Positions 45,725 to 57,739 of a DNA stretch of 64,000 bases are shown here, piece after piece (the stretch's first letter is position 1; every line of letters starts with the position of its first letter). Origin of the DNA: Acestrorhynchus altus (lineage: Eukaryota; Chordata; Actinopteri; Characiformes; Acestrorhynchidae); NCBI GenBank assembly GCA_034509495.1, contig CM067512.1:3279699-3343698 (forward strand). The letters run 5' to 3'. The translations under genes and the position numbers were made by a program. The notes under the pieces were generated by a model. That model worked only from the letters and a program-made list of their open reading frames with translations, was not told where the DNA came from and did no database searches.

Positions 45725-47580
45725 TTTTAATTAAAAGAGGTAAATAGAGCGAAATGCAAAACATTACAAAGAAAGCAATCAGCTGTTTAAGTGTTGTGCT
45801 GGTTAAGCAGTAATGGACTTAAAGTAAAGCACTCTGCAAACTCAATTGTGAATCATCCGTAATCTGAGTTCACCTCTCCTTGCCCATTTAGACCTCAGAG
45901 TGCAAGTTGGGTAGTTTGGACAGCACTAAACAAACTGGCCCAGATAGCGGAAGGCCTCTAATCCACTCCGCTCCTAATCCTCTACCAGCCCCAAACATAA
46001 CAGGATCTGATGAGCAAGGCCCACTCTATCTGCGGCCCAGTGTTTGGGTTTCCACTATATACTGGGGTTGGGTTCTTCACTTTACAGGAGAGCGGAAAAG
46101 GAGGAACAATCAGAAGTCAAGCAGCGGAAACAGGGAGTAAAGTGTGCAGATAGAGGCAATCAGGGACAGCATCATTAAAAAAGCTCATGTAGATGCACTG
46201 GTGAGTGGACCACCCCTCAGAACGATGTGGTAGCTATTAGGGTGTTAACTAGTCATGCTAGATCGTTTTACTCGAGACCGAACCAAACAGTCTGGGAGGT
46301 TGTTCTGTCAACAAATCTAAATAAAACATAGACTATGTTCACATTCAGAGGAATGGTTTGCCTTTGCATGGGGGTACAGCTTTGGTTGGCTTGTCTGGGA
46401 GAAACAACTGTGGAGAACGTGATGTAATGAAGACTTGACACTTTGGGAAAACATTTATTTCTCATGTTTGGGAGGAAAATGCACTCGGCTGCATTGTAAA
46501 AATGGTAAATTGCAAAAGATATAACATGACAGCATGAAAACGTGACGCGTAAGACTACAGTCAAGATGTCAGTGGTGCTTTATAGGAGACCTGAACCTCA
46601 TTCATGCTGCTGAGAGTAGAATGGTCAGCATCAAGCAACGTGAAACTGAAAAATCAACGGAAAGTGGCCTATTTTGTTTGACAGACATTCTGTACACAGA
46701 ACGAGCCGAGGCAAAAACAGTGTCACTTAGCGAGAGCATGCTGTAAGGAAGCTTGCATGTGTATTTCTGCCTCAAAGCATTACAAGTCACTAACAAATGG
46801 GAGCAAAATGCAAACATTTTATGAGAAAAATGACTGTTTACCGAATCAAAAAGCTGGCCTGGATTACAATCACCTAGCATGGGAGGTATTATTTAGAGTC
46901 CAGTCTGACTAAACAAACAGACAACAGGTCAAATAGTTTGTGTAAAACATTCCCACACCATTGCCCTCAGCTGTCTCAAAGTTGTCCACATTGCCCTTTC
47001 ATTTACGCTTACAACAACAAGAGAGACAATGCAGCTGCCATAGAAAGAGCAGAGAGACGCTCACACGCAAAGTCAGATACCAAGCAAAACCATGAAGAAC
47101 AACAGACGTCCTCCAGTTTAACCTTTCAGATGCAGTCTGCAGAGATTTGGTCAGAGTTTTGCCGAAAATTGCCACTTGATGAATGACGATATGACAAGTG
47201 AAGGCTTCTAAGGATACAAGAGCAAGTTTTCTAAGAAACAATCTGCTGAAACGATTGAGGAACCCGCTCTTGGCAGCTCCCGCCCAGCTGAGAATGGTCA
47301 TTTAATGTCCAATTGAGGTTTAAGTGAGTGACCCATTGCAAAACAGAACCACATATTTATATCGACCGCATCATGGAACAGTCCGGACGAGAAAGTGGAT
47401 AAACACACAAGCAAAAGCACGGCTTTAAAACAAACATCGCGTTCCATGACACGATCCCATTCCCAAGTGCCAGGAAAAGGGTGAGTTAAAGGTCAGAGTA
47501 TAACAGTATGTGTGATTTTAAAATGAGCTACAGATAACAATTTTACTCAAATCTGGGTTTCCAACCTGAATTCCAAGCTT
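45725..47580. other. Repeat-poor non-coding stretch
   Basis: Almost 1.9 kb with no recognised mobile elements or microsatellites. It holds 46.26-47.33 kb of mixed sequence with frames up to 100 codons on both strands and no domain. It may hold conserved regulatory DNA, but no strong motif cluster stood out. Confidence 0.4.
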
Positions 47581-47584
47581 TTGA

Positions 47585-47935
47585 TTCCATGGATTTGGAT
47601 ATTTTACAGAAATCAACCCTTTAGGAAGCTGTGATGTTCTAGATGACTGGGTCAGAACTTTCAGGGAGGTCTTGTGGGCTGTTCCCAGTATGCAATGGTC
47701 AGACCCTACCAAAAGTCTTCCAAGACAACCGTTAATGTGGGGGTCCCACCTCACAACTTAACATAAATATTAAAGCATCTGCTGCTAACATCTTATGATC
47801 AGATATCACACGACACCTTCAAAGCTCCTGTGGACTCCTGTGGAGTCCATGCCTTGACAGATCTGAGCTGTTCTGGCGGCACAAGGATGACCTACACAAT
47901 ATTAGGTAAGTGGTCATAATGTTTAGGCTCATATA
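47585..47935 (+). mobile_element. T1 internally deleted Tc1-derived MITE, opposite orientation
   Basis: In reverse complement it follows 16725-17163 block by block. The end is 'gcctaaacattatgaccact'-like (47928-47909), then 'cctaatattgtgtaggtc', 'ccagaacagctc', 'ggcatggactccacagg' and 'ttgtgaggtggga'. The same jump (near 47745) leads to 'cttttggtagggtctgacca', 'actgggaacagcccacaag' and 'tctagaacatcacag'. The catalytic core is missing at the same place as in the 16.7-kb copy. Confidence 0.85.
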
Positions 47936-47939
47936 GACT

Positions 47940-50540
47940 CATATGTGTATCTTATTGTAAGGAGAGTTTACTCAAAAGCCTATTTTTGGTCCATATCTAT
48001 TGGTCCATCCTTCATGAAAATGTCCACACAATGTAAACTGCAGATGGTGTTTCCAAACAGAGTAAAAGTGTAAAAATAATGGAAGTCTAGAAGATCTCCT
48101 GGATTAGTGGCTTCTTCTGACGTGCACCTGGCTTCACTTCAGCCTGGCTCAGGTGCAACATAAACATTATGAGACCAAACAGGAAATGACAAATGTCTAG
48201 CAAATTCATGTGTCCTTCTCAAGGTCCATACATCATGTGATCCTCTGAGATAATAAATACTGCAGTCGTGGCAGGGATGCATGAAGGCACAGCCAAAAAA
48301 TGATGGGATGGGGTATACCATCTGATATTTGCAAATGTTGATTATACAATGAACAGGCTTTTTAATTTTTCAATTTTTTTAAATTTCTCTAATTACTGAA
48401 GCCAAGAAGATACACGTTGCTTCTGGAAGCTCCTGGGCCAAAGCCGTTTGGCTGTGATTTGAAATGTTATAAATGATTGTGTGTGTTTTGCTTTATTTTA
48501 TTGCAGACACCTGACCAAACAGTTAAACATGAGAGGCATTCCCATTCAGCTTCCATCATTAAGATCATTGGCAGAAGCTTCATTCTTCAGCAGAGCATCT
48601 CTGAATGTTACTTCACTCAGACCCAGCCATGTTGATTCCAGGTTCTTAATCACATTTGTCTGGAAGTCTGGAAGACGTGGAGAGTCTGGTGAGATTATCC
48701 AGCAGGCCTGAAGCAGCAGGAGTGGTGAACGGGTGCAGACGAGCATGCACTAATTTTAGGATTTACAGCTCAGCCTGCTCCTTCCATTGGGCTGAGCTGG
48801 AGGTGAGGAACCCTTCTGGAGATAAGCACCTTCCTTCCACTGCCACATTCCTCAAGCCTCAGAAGCTGCCCGACCGATGTCTGTATTTACATTGTCCACC
48901 AAGAGGGGCAATTCATGTTCCCCTAAAACCATGACATCCTTACTTTTAAAGGAAATGAGCAGCTTTGGAGGCACCAAAATGTCCTTTTTGATATGAAAAG
49001 CAATGATTTGAGAGTTATTTGGTTGTAAATGATATACTACCAATCAAATGTTTTAGACATGATGCAAAAAAATCCAATTAACGACCCCTTAATCTACAAA
49101 AAAAGAAAGTGTAAAGGACACTGTCCACAGAATCACAGACAGAGCATTATTAACTGTTAACAGTGGAGCTGTTTCCTTGCGTTCAAATTTTTCAGTTCCC
49201 ACATGGGGAGAACACCATGGAAGCCAAAGTGTGGTGAGGACCGTTTCTTCTTCCCTAAATGCTCCTGGAGGTCGGAGACAGAAGGAGGTCAGGCACTCAA
49301 ATCCACAACAGCATCACAAGACCAGTTTCTGACAACACCTTGTAGCTCAGTTTAACACTGGACCTGGTCTCCAACTGAGCTGTGAAGACCTGGAGCTGCA
49401 GCCCTTTGCAGAAATGGTGAAATAAGAAAAGCAGGCTTGTCCAGGCCGTTCAGTACATCAGCGAAATGGCATAAATGTAAATGTCTGCATTTTATCGATT
49501 TAACTGCATTTGTAACCTGCAGCATTTCTGGATGTCCCCAAACTTTTGACAGGCTGTGTCTGTGTCTACATATTTGGAGAAAGAAAGAAGAAAGGTCCTT
49601 TGAAACTCATGCATGATGAACCTTAGGCAAGTCTTTGAAGGGAAAGACAATTCCATTCAAGTCAATAGAATTACAGTTGAAAGGGCAGAAATCAATAGCT
49701 GTGCGATACCATCACCCAGACCTCCTGATGTGCGTCCTGACTGCCGAGTCACACTTTCCCTGAGCATTTACTGCGGAAAATCTCCTCCCTGCTGACCAAG
49801 CCCAGATCTTAATCAGTAGATCCACACTAAGCCCATGTATGAACCTCCTTGACTCCTTAATAGCACTAAATGAATCCTCATCAAACAGTAGCGCCCTGCT
49901 GATCCACACTCCAACTCAATCACACTCTACACCATCACACACACGGCCTGAGTCAGGCTGACCTCTGACCTCTGTGTCTGCCTCTCTAATCCTGAGCTGG
50001 TTTACCCACCGTGTTGAGAGCGGTGAGAGGGAAAGAGGGGCCAGTGACCCGAAAGAGGTGCGCTGAGATGTGAGACCAACAGGAAATGAACATCCACTGA
50101 CAATGGGTGGGATTTCAGGCCAATAAGACGGCCTGTGGCGATCTTTTCAGACTGGGAGAAAAGGTGAAGGCTCGGGTGTGGCTGCATTAATACAGCCCTT
50201 CAGAAACGCTGCTAAGACCCCCAGTAGGAAGCGTCTGGCAGGACAACCCCCTAAAGTTTGCCTGAACGGAGATGCTGATTAAGTTGTGAGAAAGTGCTGA
50301 AAGACTGGTTGAAAGACTAATTTCAGAAACCTGAGACGGAAGAAACATTGCAGGGGGTTCTAGATGCTGTGGATCTGGCAGTAATACATCTTTGTAATAT
50401 GAATATTATACTTGTAGCAGAAATCAAAGGATTGCATAAACTTTATTTATGATGCATAAAACAGAATTAACATGTGTCATGGGACATGTGAAGGTGTGTG
50501 TAAATGTGTTGTTGTTATTACTAATACTCATCATTAATAT
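47940..50540. other. Mostly unique non-coding stretch
   Basis: No repeat family firmly recognised in about 2.6 kb. A strong-looking splice acceptor (pyrimidine-rich 'ttttgctttattttattgca' ending at G48506) has no supporting coding exon after it. 'ggatgtccccaaacttttga' at 49533 resembles a short-element terminus. Open frames are at most 92 codons. Confidence 0.4.
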
Positions 50541-50544
50541 GCCA

Positions 50545-50690
50545 GTCATACTCTGGTGGATTCAGAGCCAAGCCAGGAACACTGGGCACAAGGCAGTAAT
50601 ACCCCCTGGACAGGGTATCATTCACACTCCCACGTAGGGGTGATTTGGCCAAGCCAGTTCACCTACCTAATGGTATTGGAATCAGTACAG
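50545..50690 (+). repeat. LINE 3'-region fragment
   Basis: 'gccaagccaggaacactggg' (50568), 'gcacaaggcagtaataccc', 'ctggacagggtatcattcac' (50606) and 'gccaagccagttcacctacc' (50649) match, from memory, a very common teleost LINE 3' segment ('...ggaagcactgggcgcaaggcgg'). No reverse transcriptase sequence remains. Confidence 0.6.
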
Positions 50691-50696
50691 AGTAAT

Positions 50697-50715
50697 GTAA
50701 TGTAGTAGTAGTAGT

Positions 50716-50758
<43 letters not shown>

Positions 50759-50823
50759 CAGTAGTGAAGTAGTAGCAGTAGTATTAGTGTAGTAGTAGTA
50801 GTAGTAGTAGCAGTAGTATTAGT

Positions 50824-50888
<65 letters not shown>

Positions 50889-50911
50889 GTAGTAGTAGCA
50901 GTAGTATTAGT

Positions 50912-50942
<31 letters not shown>

Positions 50943-51130
50943 TAGCAGTAGTATTAGTGTAGTAGTAGTAGTAGTAGTGGTAGTAGTGGTAGTAGCAGTA
51001 GTATTAGTGTAGTAGTAGTAGTAGTAGTAGCAGCAGTAGCATTAGTAGTAGTAGTAGTAGTAGTAGCAGTAGCATTAGTAGTAGTAGTAGTAGTAGCAGT
51101 AGTATTAGTAGTAGTAGTAGTAGTGTAATA
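50697..51130. repeat. (GTA)n trinucleotide array, imperfect
   Basis: About 430 bases of GTA/TAG repeats with GTG, GCA and ATT variants. A higher-order block 'agcagtagtattagtgtag' recurs at about 50774, 50811, 50897, 50945 and 50995, showing block duplication. Confidence 0.97.
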
Positions 51131-51169
51131 GGAATAGTAGGAGAAGCAGGAGGAGAAGGGGAATTAGTA

Positions 51170-51238
51170 CTACTTTTGTAAGTCGCTCTGGATAAGGGTG
51201 TCTGCTAAATGCTGCAAATGTAAATGTAAATGTACTAA
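51170..51238 (+). repeat. SINE/LINE 3' tail with (AAATGT)n
   Basis: 'gtaagtcgctctggataagg' (51179), then 'gtgtctgctaaatgctgcaa' and an 'atgtaa' repeat. This is the well-known conserved 3' tail shared by teleost L2-type LINEs and their SINEs. The body is not visible; the (GTA)n array abuts its 5' side. Confidence 0.8.
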
Positions 51239-51239
51239 T

Positions 51240-51895
51240 AGTGTTAATATCAGTACTACTAGTAGTAGTAGCAGTGTAATAAACAATACAGAGTAGTAAG
51301 AGTAGTAGTCATAGTGTGTGTAATGTTATAGGAGGATGAAATAACTGTTGTTAAACGTTTATATGATGTAAAGAGTAACAGTTAAATGATATTTACAGTC
51401 CTGGAAAAGTAACGTCAGCATATCAGCAGCCACCCACTCTCCCACAAAGGCTAAATTTCTCAAGACCAGTGGCCATGATATATATTATTCTTTGTATTCA
51501 GGTTTTGTACACTGATGTTCAGTAGCCGCTTTGGTGTGTTTGTCCTTCCTGGTCACTTGAAAAAGGAAAACCGCAACAAATGACGGATATTCTAGCAAGA
51601 CAATGCCAGACCACCCCACAGTGCATTAAGTGAAACTCAGGCCCGATTTCAAACCCATTGAGTGCATGTAAGCAATTCCTTTTGAATGCCAAACAACTCT
51701 AAGACGAATCTGAAACAACACAACTCCGGTTACAGCACTGCGTGCCAGCGCTTCGTATGTGAAGTGCACCTGCTGATGATGACCGAGTGGACATTAATGA
51801 CCGTTACCTTTGTGTCTCATCGCAGACTGAACCTGCTTCTGTTTTAAATCATGCCAGGAAGAAGGTCATAGTCCTCCACAATACACAAGCTCATT
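51240..51895. other. Non-coding stretch
   Basis: A few GTA repeats remain to about 51310. Nothing else recognised. Confidence 0.45.
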
Positions 51896-51896
51896 T

Positions 51897-51970
51897 ACAC
51901 ACACACCCACACACACACACACACAGTCACACACACACTCACACACACTCACACACACTCACACACACAC
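51897..51970. repeat. (CA)n microsatellite with CACT variants
   Basis: CA run with a repeating 'cacacacact' block. Confidence 0.95.
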
Positions 51971-51974
51971 CAGC

Positions 51975-52225
51975 ACATGCAGAGCATCTTCCTTGCATGC
52001 GGATGCGCCGTCATTGTGAATGACTGATGAAGTGAAAATACGGAGACAGTGAAAGACGCCTGTGTGAAAACGGGAACCATCTGTTGCCCTTTTCAGACTT
52101 TTAAGGAGAAGTAAGTACATCCAAGCATGATAACAGACTTAAAATTTGTCCATTTTTCAAAGTCTTCACATTGGTCTTGGTGTTTTACGGATTTGGGGTT
52201 TTCAGTGAAGAATTGAGCATTAAAA
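51975..52225. other. Non-coding stretch
   Basis: Nothing recognised. Confidence 0.5.
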
Positions 52226-52229
52226 CTGG

Positions 52230-53090
52230 AACAGTGCACTCACTCCAGCAGCCAGAATAGGAGAACACAGAGCCTCAAACTACAGTCACTCCAACAGCCA
52301 GAACTGGAGTGTTGCACATGTAAAAAAGGCTCCAAACATCTCCAGCAACCAAAAGGGGAGTTATTCTAATGGTCGGATGAGGAGGCATTGGAGCACCAGA
52401 GTCGCAGAGTACAGTCATGCTGATGGTCAGGAGCCCCAGAGGTGGTAAGTCCAGTAATTCTGATGGTCATAATGGAAGGCTTCAGAACCCCAGAGTATAG
52501 TCAATCAGATGGTCAGAATGCAAGGAGCTGCACAGTACGGTGAGTTTGTCAGATGGAAGAGGAGGCCTAAATGGGAGCATGAGAAGGCTCCAAACATGAC
52601 AGGCCTCAGAGTACATGAATTCTGATGGTTGGAACAGGAGGTGTTGGAGCCCCAAAGCCAGTGAATATGAAGCTTTGGAGCTCCAGAGCGAGTGACTACA
52701 GTCATTCTGATGTTCCAAATGGGAGGCTTTTGAGCCCCGAGAGTGCAGTCACTGAGAATCGGAGACCTCAGAGCTCCTCAGTACACTCATTCTGACCACC
52801 AGAATAGAAGGCCTTACATGTCCAAAGTACAATCACTCCAGTGGCCAGAACAGGAGTCCTGAGAACCATAAATTACATTCACACAGACAGCCATAATGGG
52901 AGGGCTCCAAGCATGAGAAAGCCTCAAATGTCTCCAGCTTATGAAACGGGAGGCGTCAAATCTGCAAACCACAGTTATTATGATGGTCGAAATGTGTGGC
53001 CTCAAAATTGGAGGTCTCAGTGCCACACGGTACAGTCGTTCTGACTGTCAGAATGGGAGGCCCCAGAGCCCCAGGGCCCCAGATAAAAGT
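52230..53090. repeat. Diverged minisatellite (GTCAGAATGGGAGGC type)
   Basis: About 16-18 degenerate units of roughly 50 bp. The consensus words are 'cagagtacagtcattctgat', 'ggtcagaatgggaggc' and 'ctccagagcccc'. Clear units are near 52415, 52458, 52690 and 53030. The short open frames here follow from the repeat and are not genes. Confidence 0.85.
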
Positions 53091-53094
53091 AAAA

Positions 53095-53525
53095 TGACAG
53101 TTTGCAGCTATTTTGTAAAGTACTAAATTGAAATTAACACAAAACTACCCCGTCCCAGAAAAGAGGAGTATCTTCAAAGCATGTGGACCATCAAAAATGA
53201 ATTACAATGAAAACCTGCCAAGAGAGTCCCAAATAGCCAGTATCAACCTAACAACTGAAGGACACTTTTGATGTTCTTGGGAACACTCCTGTTTGTGGGG
53301 GTCGACCCGGTGGAGTTATTGTACATACAGGTGTTAGAAAAACTATTTCCAGACTGCTGTAAACTTCAAAAGATACACAGATGTCATTTTGGAGGTCAAG
53401 GTGAAGTCAGGAGATGTCTATCAGAAGATAATGCACTTACATAAGAAGAAGAAAAGGGGAGTGAAAAAAAAGGGGGGGACTGAGAAACGCTGTGGGTCTG
53501 AAAGGATGTGAAGCTGATCCAGTAG
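53095..53525. other. Non-coding stretch, possibly upstream part of the next relic
   Basis: No clear motif. It may belong to the same decayed element as 53.53-53.72 kb. Confidence 0.35.
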
Positions 53526-53529
53526 ATCT

Positions 53530-53720
53530 TACTGAGGAAAGCAGAACCGTCAACTGACAACCCAGACCTTAGGAGTCCAGACATGAATGACACTGAACAT
53601 GTTTGGAAAGGATGGCAAGAAGCAGGAAGCGTTTCATCTTCTAAGACTGAGCTTTCAAGAAGTAAAAAACGAAGAACTTAGGACCTTAACGGTTGCTTTG
53701 ACTGGCAGTGGAATAAATGT
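53530..53720 (+). pseudogene. Tc1/mariner-like transposase C-terminal relic
   Basis: The plus-strand frame at about 53571-53608 reads RSPDMNDTEHVWKGW, matching the block around the third catalytic residue (pattern SPDLNPIEHVW, family knowledge). The reading frame continues about 30 codons and stops. Other catalytic parts were not found. Confidence 0.5.
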
Positions 53721-53724
53721 TGCT

Positions 53725-54260
53725 GACATTTACGATTGAAATCAGCTCACAGACGTACTGTAAGTGGAAGGCAAAATCAGAAGTGCTGATCTTCCCTGAC
53801 AGTCCTCAAAATGATGGTGTCAAAGCCAGGCAAGCGCTGGAGAAGTCCGCCAAATATTAGTGTGTATGGACAAAGACAGGCTGAGTGAAGTGGGCAGCAC
53901 TTTCCAGTCACCGGTTTCTTGCACCTTCGTCCAACTGAAAATAAGCAGGAACTTCTATTTCTCATTCTGTCAGAGCAGGAACACACTCGCAATATGTTTT
54001 CACTTCAGCAACACGACAGACGAGGGTCATTTTTCACCTCAAATTGAATGTAGAAATGTATCTCGTTTGAAAGGCAGGGTTCCAATGTCAAGTGAACACC
54101 AAACCATCTAGATTTCCACATTGATAAAAATGCTGTAGGGGAAGGTTCTGCAAATGAGATGAACACACGAGGTTCTAATAAAGGCGTACGGGCCGTTAGT
54201 GACACCCAAGCCCTAACACTCATTAACAGTTCACAAATAGGTACCAAATGCCACTGTGTC
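53725..54260. other. Non-coding stretch
   Basis: No repeat or gene recognised; short overlapping open frames only. Confidence 0.45.
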
Positions 54261-54267
54261 TGCCTCT

Positions 54268-54268
<1 letters not shown>

Positions 54269-54324
<56 letters not shown>
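54269..54324. repeat. (GT)n microsatellite
   Basis: Uninterrupted GT run of about 56 bases. Confidence 0.97.
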
Positions 54325-54325
<1 letters not shown>

Positions 54326-54329
54326 ATGG

Positions 54330-54585
54330 AGAAGCCAAAGCTAGTAACTTACAAGCTCCTTATCACACACAAGCATCTCCCGGGACTCCATAACACACCA
54401 GACAATACCACCATCTCCCCTTCCCCACTGAGAGGCCAAGTCAACCTTCAAAGCCATAAACTCTTGCAAGGTTGACCCGTGTGGTGTAACGTGGTCATTT
54501 TAAACCATCGTTTTAAACCAGCAGATGCTTAGCGGTGCCACATTTACATTTGAACGTCTGTGGAACGCAATGGTGAGGTGACCAC
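54330..54585. other. Non-coding stretch
   Basis: Nothing recognised apart from a short internal duplication 'attttaaaccatcgttttaa' near 54499. Confidence 0.45.
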
Positions 54586-54589
54586 CTCT

Positions 54590-54760
54590 ATACTCTTAAA
54601 ATAAAGGTGTGTTCAAGTGGCTCTTGCTTGAGCAATGTCACAGAAGAACCCCTTTTGGTGTCATAAAAAGCAATGTTTGTAAAGATCTAAAGAACCTTCA
54701 CTCGAAGAAAGGCTTTTTCACAAGTTTGAAGGTTCCTCACACACACATTCTTAAACATTT
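54590..54760. repeat. R6 GGTTCTT-type repeat
   Basis: 'agaagaaccccttttggtg' (54642), 'aaagaaccttcactcgaaga' (54690) and 'ttgaaggttcctcacaca' (54726) resemble the R6 cluster at 34.4-35.05 kb. Confidence 0.45.
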
Positions 54761-54764
54761 TTAC

Positions 54765-55385
54765 ACTGATTTCACAAAATGGAGCCACACCAGCCACTCC
54801 GGCTTTACGTGGACCCCCTCCACTTGGAGCTCGGTGTAAGTGCAGTAGTCAGAACCTGTCTACACTCGAAGGCGCTACATTAAAAACATCCACCCAAATG
54901 TCCTGTTTTGTGGAGAAAGCAACACTGGAGCATCCTTACCCAGAAAAAAATGATCTCTGGTCATGAGATTAAGTTGACATCGCTGTATATGGAATCGAAA
55001 GTGCTTCTTGTATGATTATGGTGTCTTTATTTTTAAGAGAAAATCATATAAATCTATTAAAACACTGTGTAGTTCTGGACTGGGCTTAATGCCAGTAGCC
55101 GATCACTTCACTCCACAAGCAAAATGGGTTCGATATAATACTAAAAATGCTCTTTCACTCCCTTAATGATACTAGAACCCTTTTAGGTAATATAATAAAC
55201 CATTTATTTCAAGCAGTTCGTTATAAATACATCTAGGAAATAATTTCCAATGATGCCAAAAAGCTGGATAATCATCCAAATGCTTCCTTGAAGTGTCATG
55301 GTTTTATATTATATAGATTCTTCAGCAATAAAGGGCATTTAGACCTTCATCTGACTTTGGTTGGAGGAACTGTCTCTGCTGTCCA
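54765..55385. other. AT-rich non-coding stretch
   Basis: No feature recognised. Confidence 0.45.
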
Positions 55386-55580
55386 CAGAAGGCTTTTTGG
55401 CCATTGCTGTTAGGATTTGATCGCATTAAGCCACAACAGCATGACTGAGGTCCCACCCCGTCTCCCCAACTCATGCTAAAAGTATTGGATGGAGCGCCAT
55501 CATTCCAGAAAACCCAGTTCCACTGCTCCACAGCTCAGTGCATTAGGCATTAGGCATGGTGCCAATAGATTCATGTACAG
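55360..55580 (+). mobile_element. N1 element, internally deleted copy
   Basis: 'ggaactgtctctgctgtcca' (55366), 'gctgttaggatttgatcgca' (55406), 'ccccaactcatgctaaaagt' (55463), 'agttccactgctccacagct' (55514) and 'attaggcatggtgccaatag' (55549) match N1 at 58.0-58.2 kb, with a short deletion between the last two blocks. The right terminus is missing. Confidence 0.75.
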
Positions 55581-55584
55581 TATA

Positions 55585-56128
55585 TTCATTAGTACGGGTT
55601 TCCATGCATTTGGACATAAAGTGAAAATAGAGCCACTGTCTTTAATAAAGGAACCCTGAAGACTGAATGGTGCATGACTATAATGGATGTTAAGTAAAGG
55701 GCTTGTTCTTTTATAGGAAACCACCAGCAAATTTGGGATAATCATCCCACCGTTTTGGAATTACAGCATTTCCTCCAGCAAACCTACATCCACAACCACA
55801 TGTTCTATTATTTACACAACAAAAACATTTCAGCAACAAAGCAAAGGGTTTTCCTTATTAAGAAGTTGCTGGATAGGCCTTATTTTCTGAACAGTGATCC
55901 GCAGCACTCTTTTCACTCTGACTAGGTTTATTTATTTGGCGCATTTCTTTCATATCAGCAACTCGGTGGTTGACCAAAGTGACCACATGGGAAGCAATAA
56001 GCCAGTGTTGCTACTGAAAGTGCCCTGAAACATCCATAGGTCTTACTGACCTTAAGATCAAGGATCACATTTGACCCATGTTTAGAGTAACCCCAATGAC
56101 CTGACACCCCCCTGCTGTCCAAAGTACA
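55585..56128. other. Non-coding stretch
   Basis: No feature recognised. Confidence 0.45.
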
Positions 56129-56130
56129 TC

Positions 56131-56133
56131 CAC

Positions 56134-56181
<48 letters not shown>
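56131..56181. repeat. (CA)n microsatellite
   Basis: CA run with one CACG unit near its start. Confidence 0.97.
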
Positions 56182-56183
<2 letters not shown>

Positions 56184-56314
56184 CTAACTATTCACACCTG
56201 TCCCCAGACCCTACCGCACACTACTGAGAGCAGGGACATTAAATAATGTAACAGAGACTTATGTGCTTTTCTGATCACTTAGAAAAGTAAGGCTCCATGG
56301 AAACTCAAATTAAA

Positions 56315-56940
56315 TTAACCTTTAGAATCATCGTCCAATTCTGTGGGATGTTTTCATAGTTTCACATACTTTTATTCACCATAAAATTAGAAAAGTACTT
56401 AAAGGTCATATTCCAGGTGTTGTTATTTTCAGGACACCTTCAGCTACTCACATTTCTCCTCCTTTGAGATGTAAATATTAACAGAATTTAGATATTTGTA
56501 TGTATTTGACCATGTTTTGATCAAAAATGAGCTGAAAATGCAAAACCTGAAAATCCTTTATTATTTTTCTATTTGTGTATGTACCAGTATTATCCTTTCT
56601 AAAGACTTTTATTCTGAAATTTAAACTCTTCAAACTCCCTTCTCATTTTCCTCTATAACCTAACATCTGGGTCAATAGCATCATTAGCCCCGCCCCCTCT
56701 CTCTGATCAGTCAGAGTCTGTATGCAGGCTGTGCATGTACCCAGGGACAGAGCAGTTAACATGTACTAGAAGCTCCTTTAGACATTTAATTCAGTTTTAA
56801 TTCATGATTAGATAGGGTAAGTTTTGCCGTTTGTTATGATATGAGTATCATGTCTGTAGGATACTCTGATCCTGAGTCCTGAGGCCTAGAAAAAAACGTG
56901 ACTGTCTGCAAAAACCTGAATCTCCGGTTCTAAGAGTTAA
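56315..56940 (+). mobile_element. R3 TTAA-ended piggyBac-like MITE, complete copy
   Basis: The left end is TTAACCTTTAGAATC (56315-56329). The right end in reverse complement is TTAACTCTTAGAACC (56940-56926), so 12 of 15 terminal bases agree and both ends lie at TTAA. The body includes 'tttatttcaccataaaatta'-like text near 56370, 'ttctcattttcctctataac' (56641), one 52-bp core with 'ctctctgatcagtcagagtc' (56699) and 'gggacagagcagtt'. About 626 bp without an open transposase. TTAA ends point to piggyBac mobilisation in trans (established for that superfamily; inferred here). Confidence 0.8.
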
Positions 56941-56944
56941 AAAC

Positions 56945-57735
56945 AGCAGAAGACTTGTCAGTATTTCCATGTAAACATTTATACAATGGACAAAGGACAG
57001 TGCAATGTAATGCTGTTCTCTTTTGAAATGGAGCCTCCTTCAGTAATTGACTGCTGTGGCCATTTCAAAATTGAACATGTGGAACATCTTTATCACCTTT
57101 GGCATCTGACCTAACCTCTTGGACAGACTGAGACATTCTTCACTCCTGAAAAGAGCATCCAACTGCAAAGCAGATGAACATGACCACAGACAACTCATTT
57201 AACTTCCAGTCAAAACCAAGCCATTAAGTTCAAGTGATTCATTGTCTAGAAGATATTCCTGAGGGAATCAGACTGGAGTTCAAAACGTGATCCAAAGAAA
57301 CCCCTGAAAATCCTAACAACTACGCAAGATCTGGGAGATGATGCTGCCTCACCAGACAAAAAGTGTAAAGCTCAGTTCACACTACATGATATTAACCCAG
57401 ATGTTTGCAGGCAGGATTTGGAGATCATCAACACCCTCCCATTTCAGCACCGTGGCAACTTGTTGTGCATGCTCACAGTGATTGTTCCTGTATTGTGCAT
57501 GGTATAGTAACATTTCTCTGCAGCGACTCTTGCCGTATAAGTTTCTGTGTCAGATCACACAGCAGGAGCAACGAGGACCAGCAGCCAATGAAAGTGCAAG
57601 ACAGTACCCTTGGGGAGGATGGCACGAGCAACAACAACATGCAGTGCAAAGAGGTTAAAGGGGATTCTGGAAAGAAAACAAATGAATATTGCATATCACC
57701 ACCAATGTGGTTGGGTGTGGAGCTTGGGAGAGGGC
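56945..57735. other. Non-coding stretch, probably repeat-derived
   Basis: 57370-57610 ('cagttcacactacatgatat' 57373, 'ctctgcagcgactcttgccg' 57517, 'cagatcacacagcaggagca') looks like the edge of an unassigned DNA element. The 171-codon plus-strand frame that begins here (57405-57920) runs from this element into the T1 relic and is therefore a chance fusion, not a gene. Confidence 0.45.
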
Positions 57736-57739
57736 TCTC

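Noticed and set aside
50697..51130. Interspaced (GTA)n array considered as a CRISPR-like repeat-spacer array
   Set aside because: It is a trinucleotide microsatellite with variant blocks in a vertebrate-type genome; there are no unique spacers.
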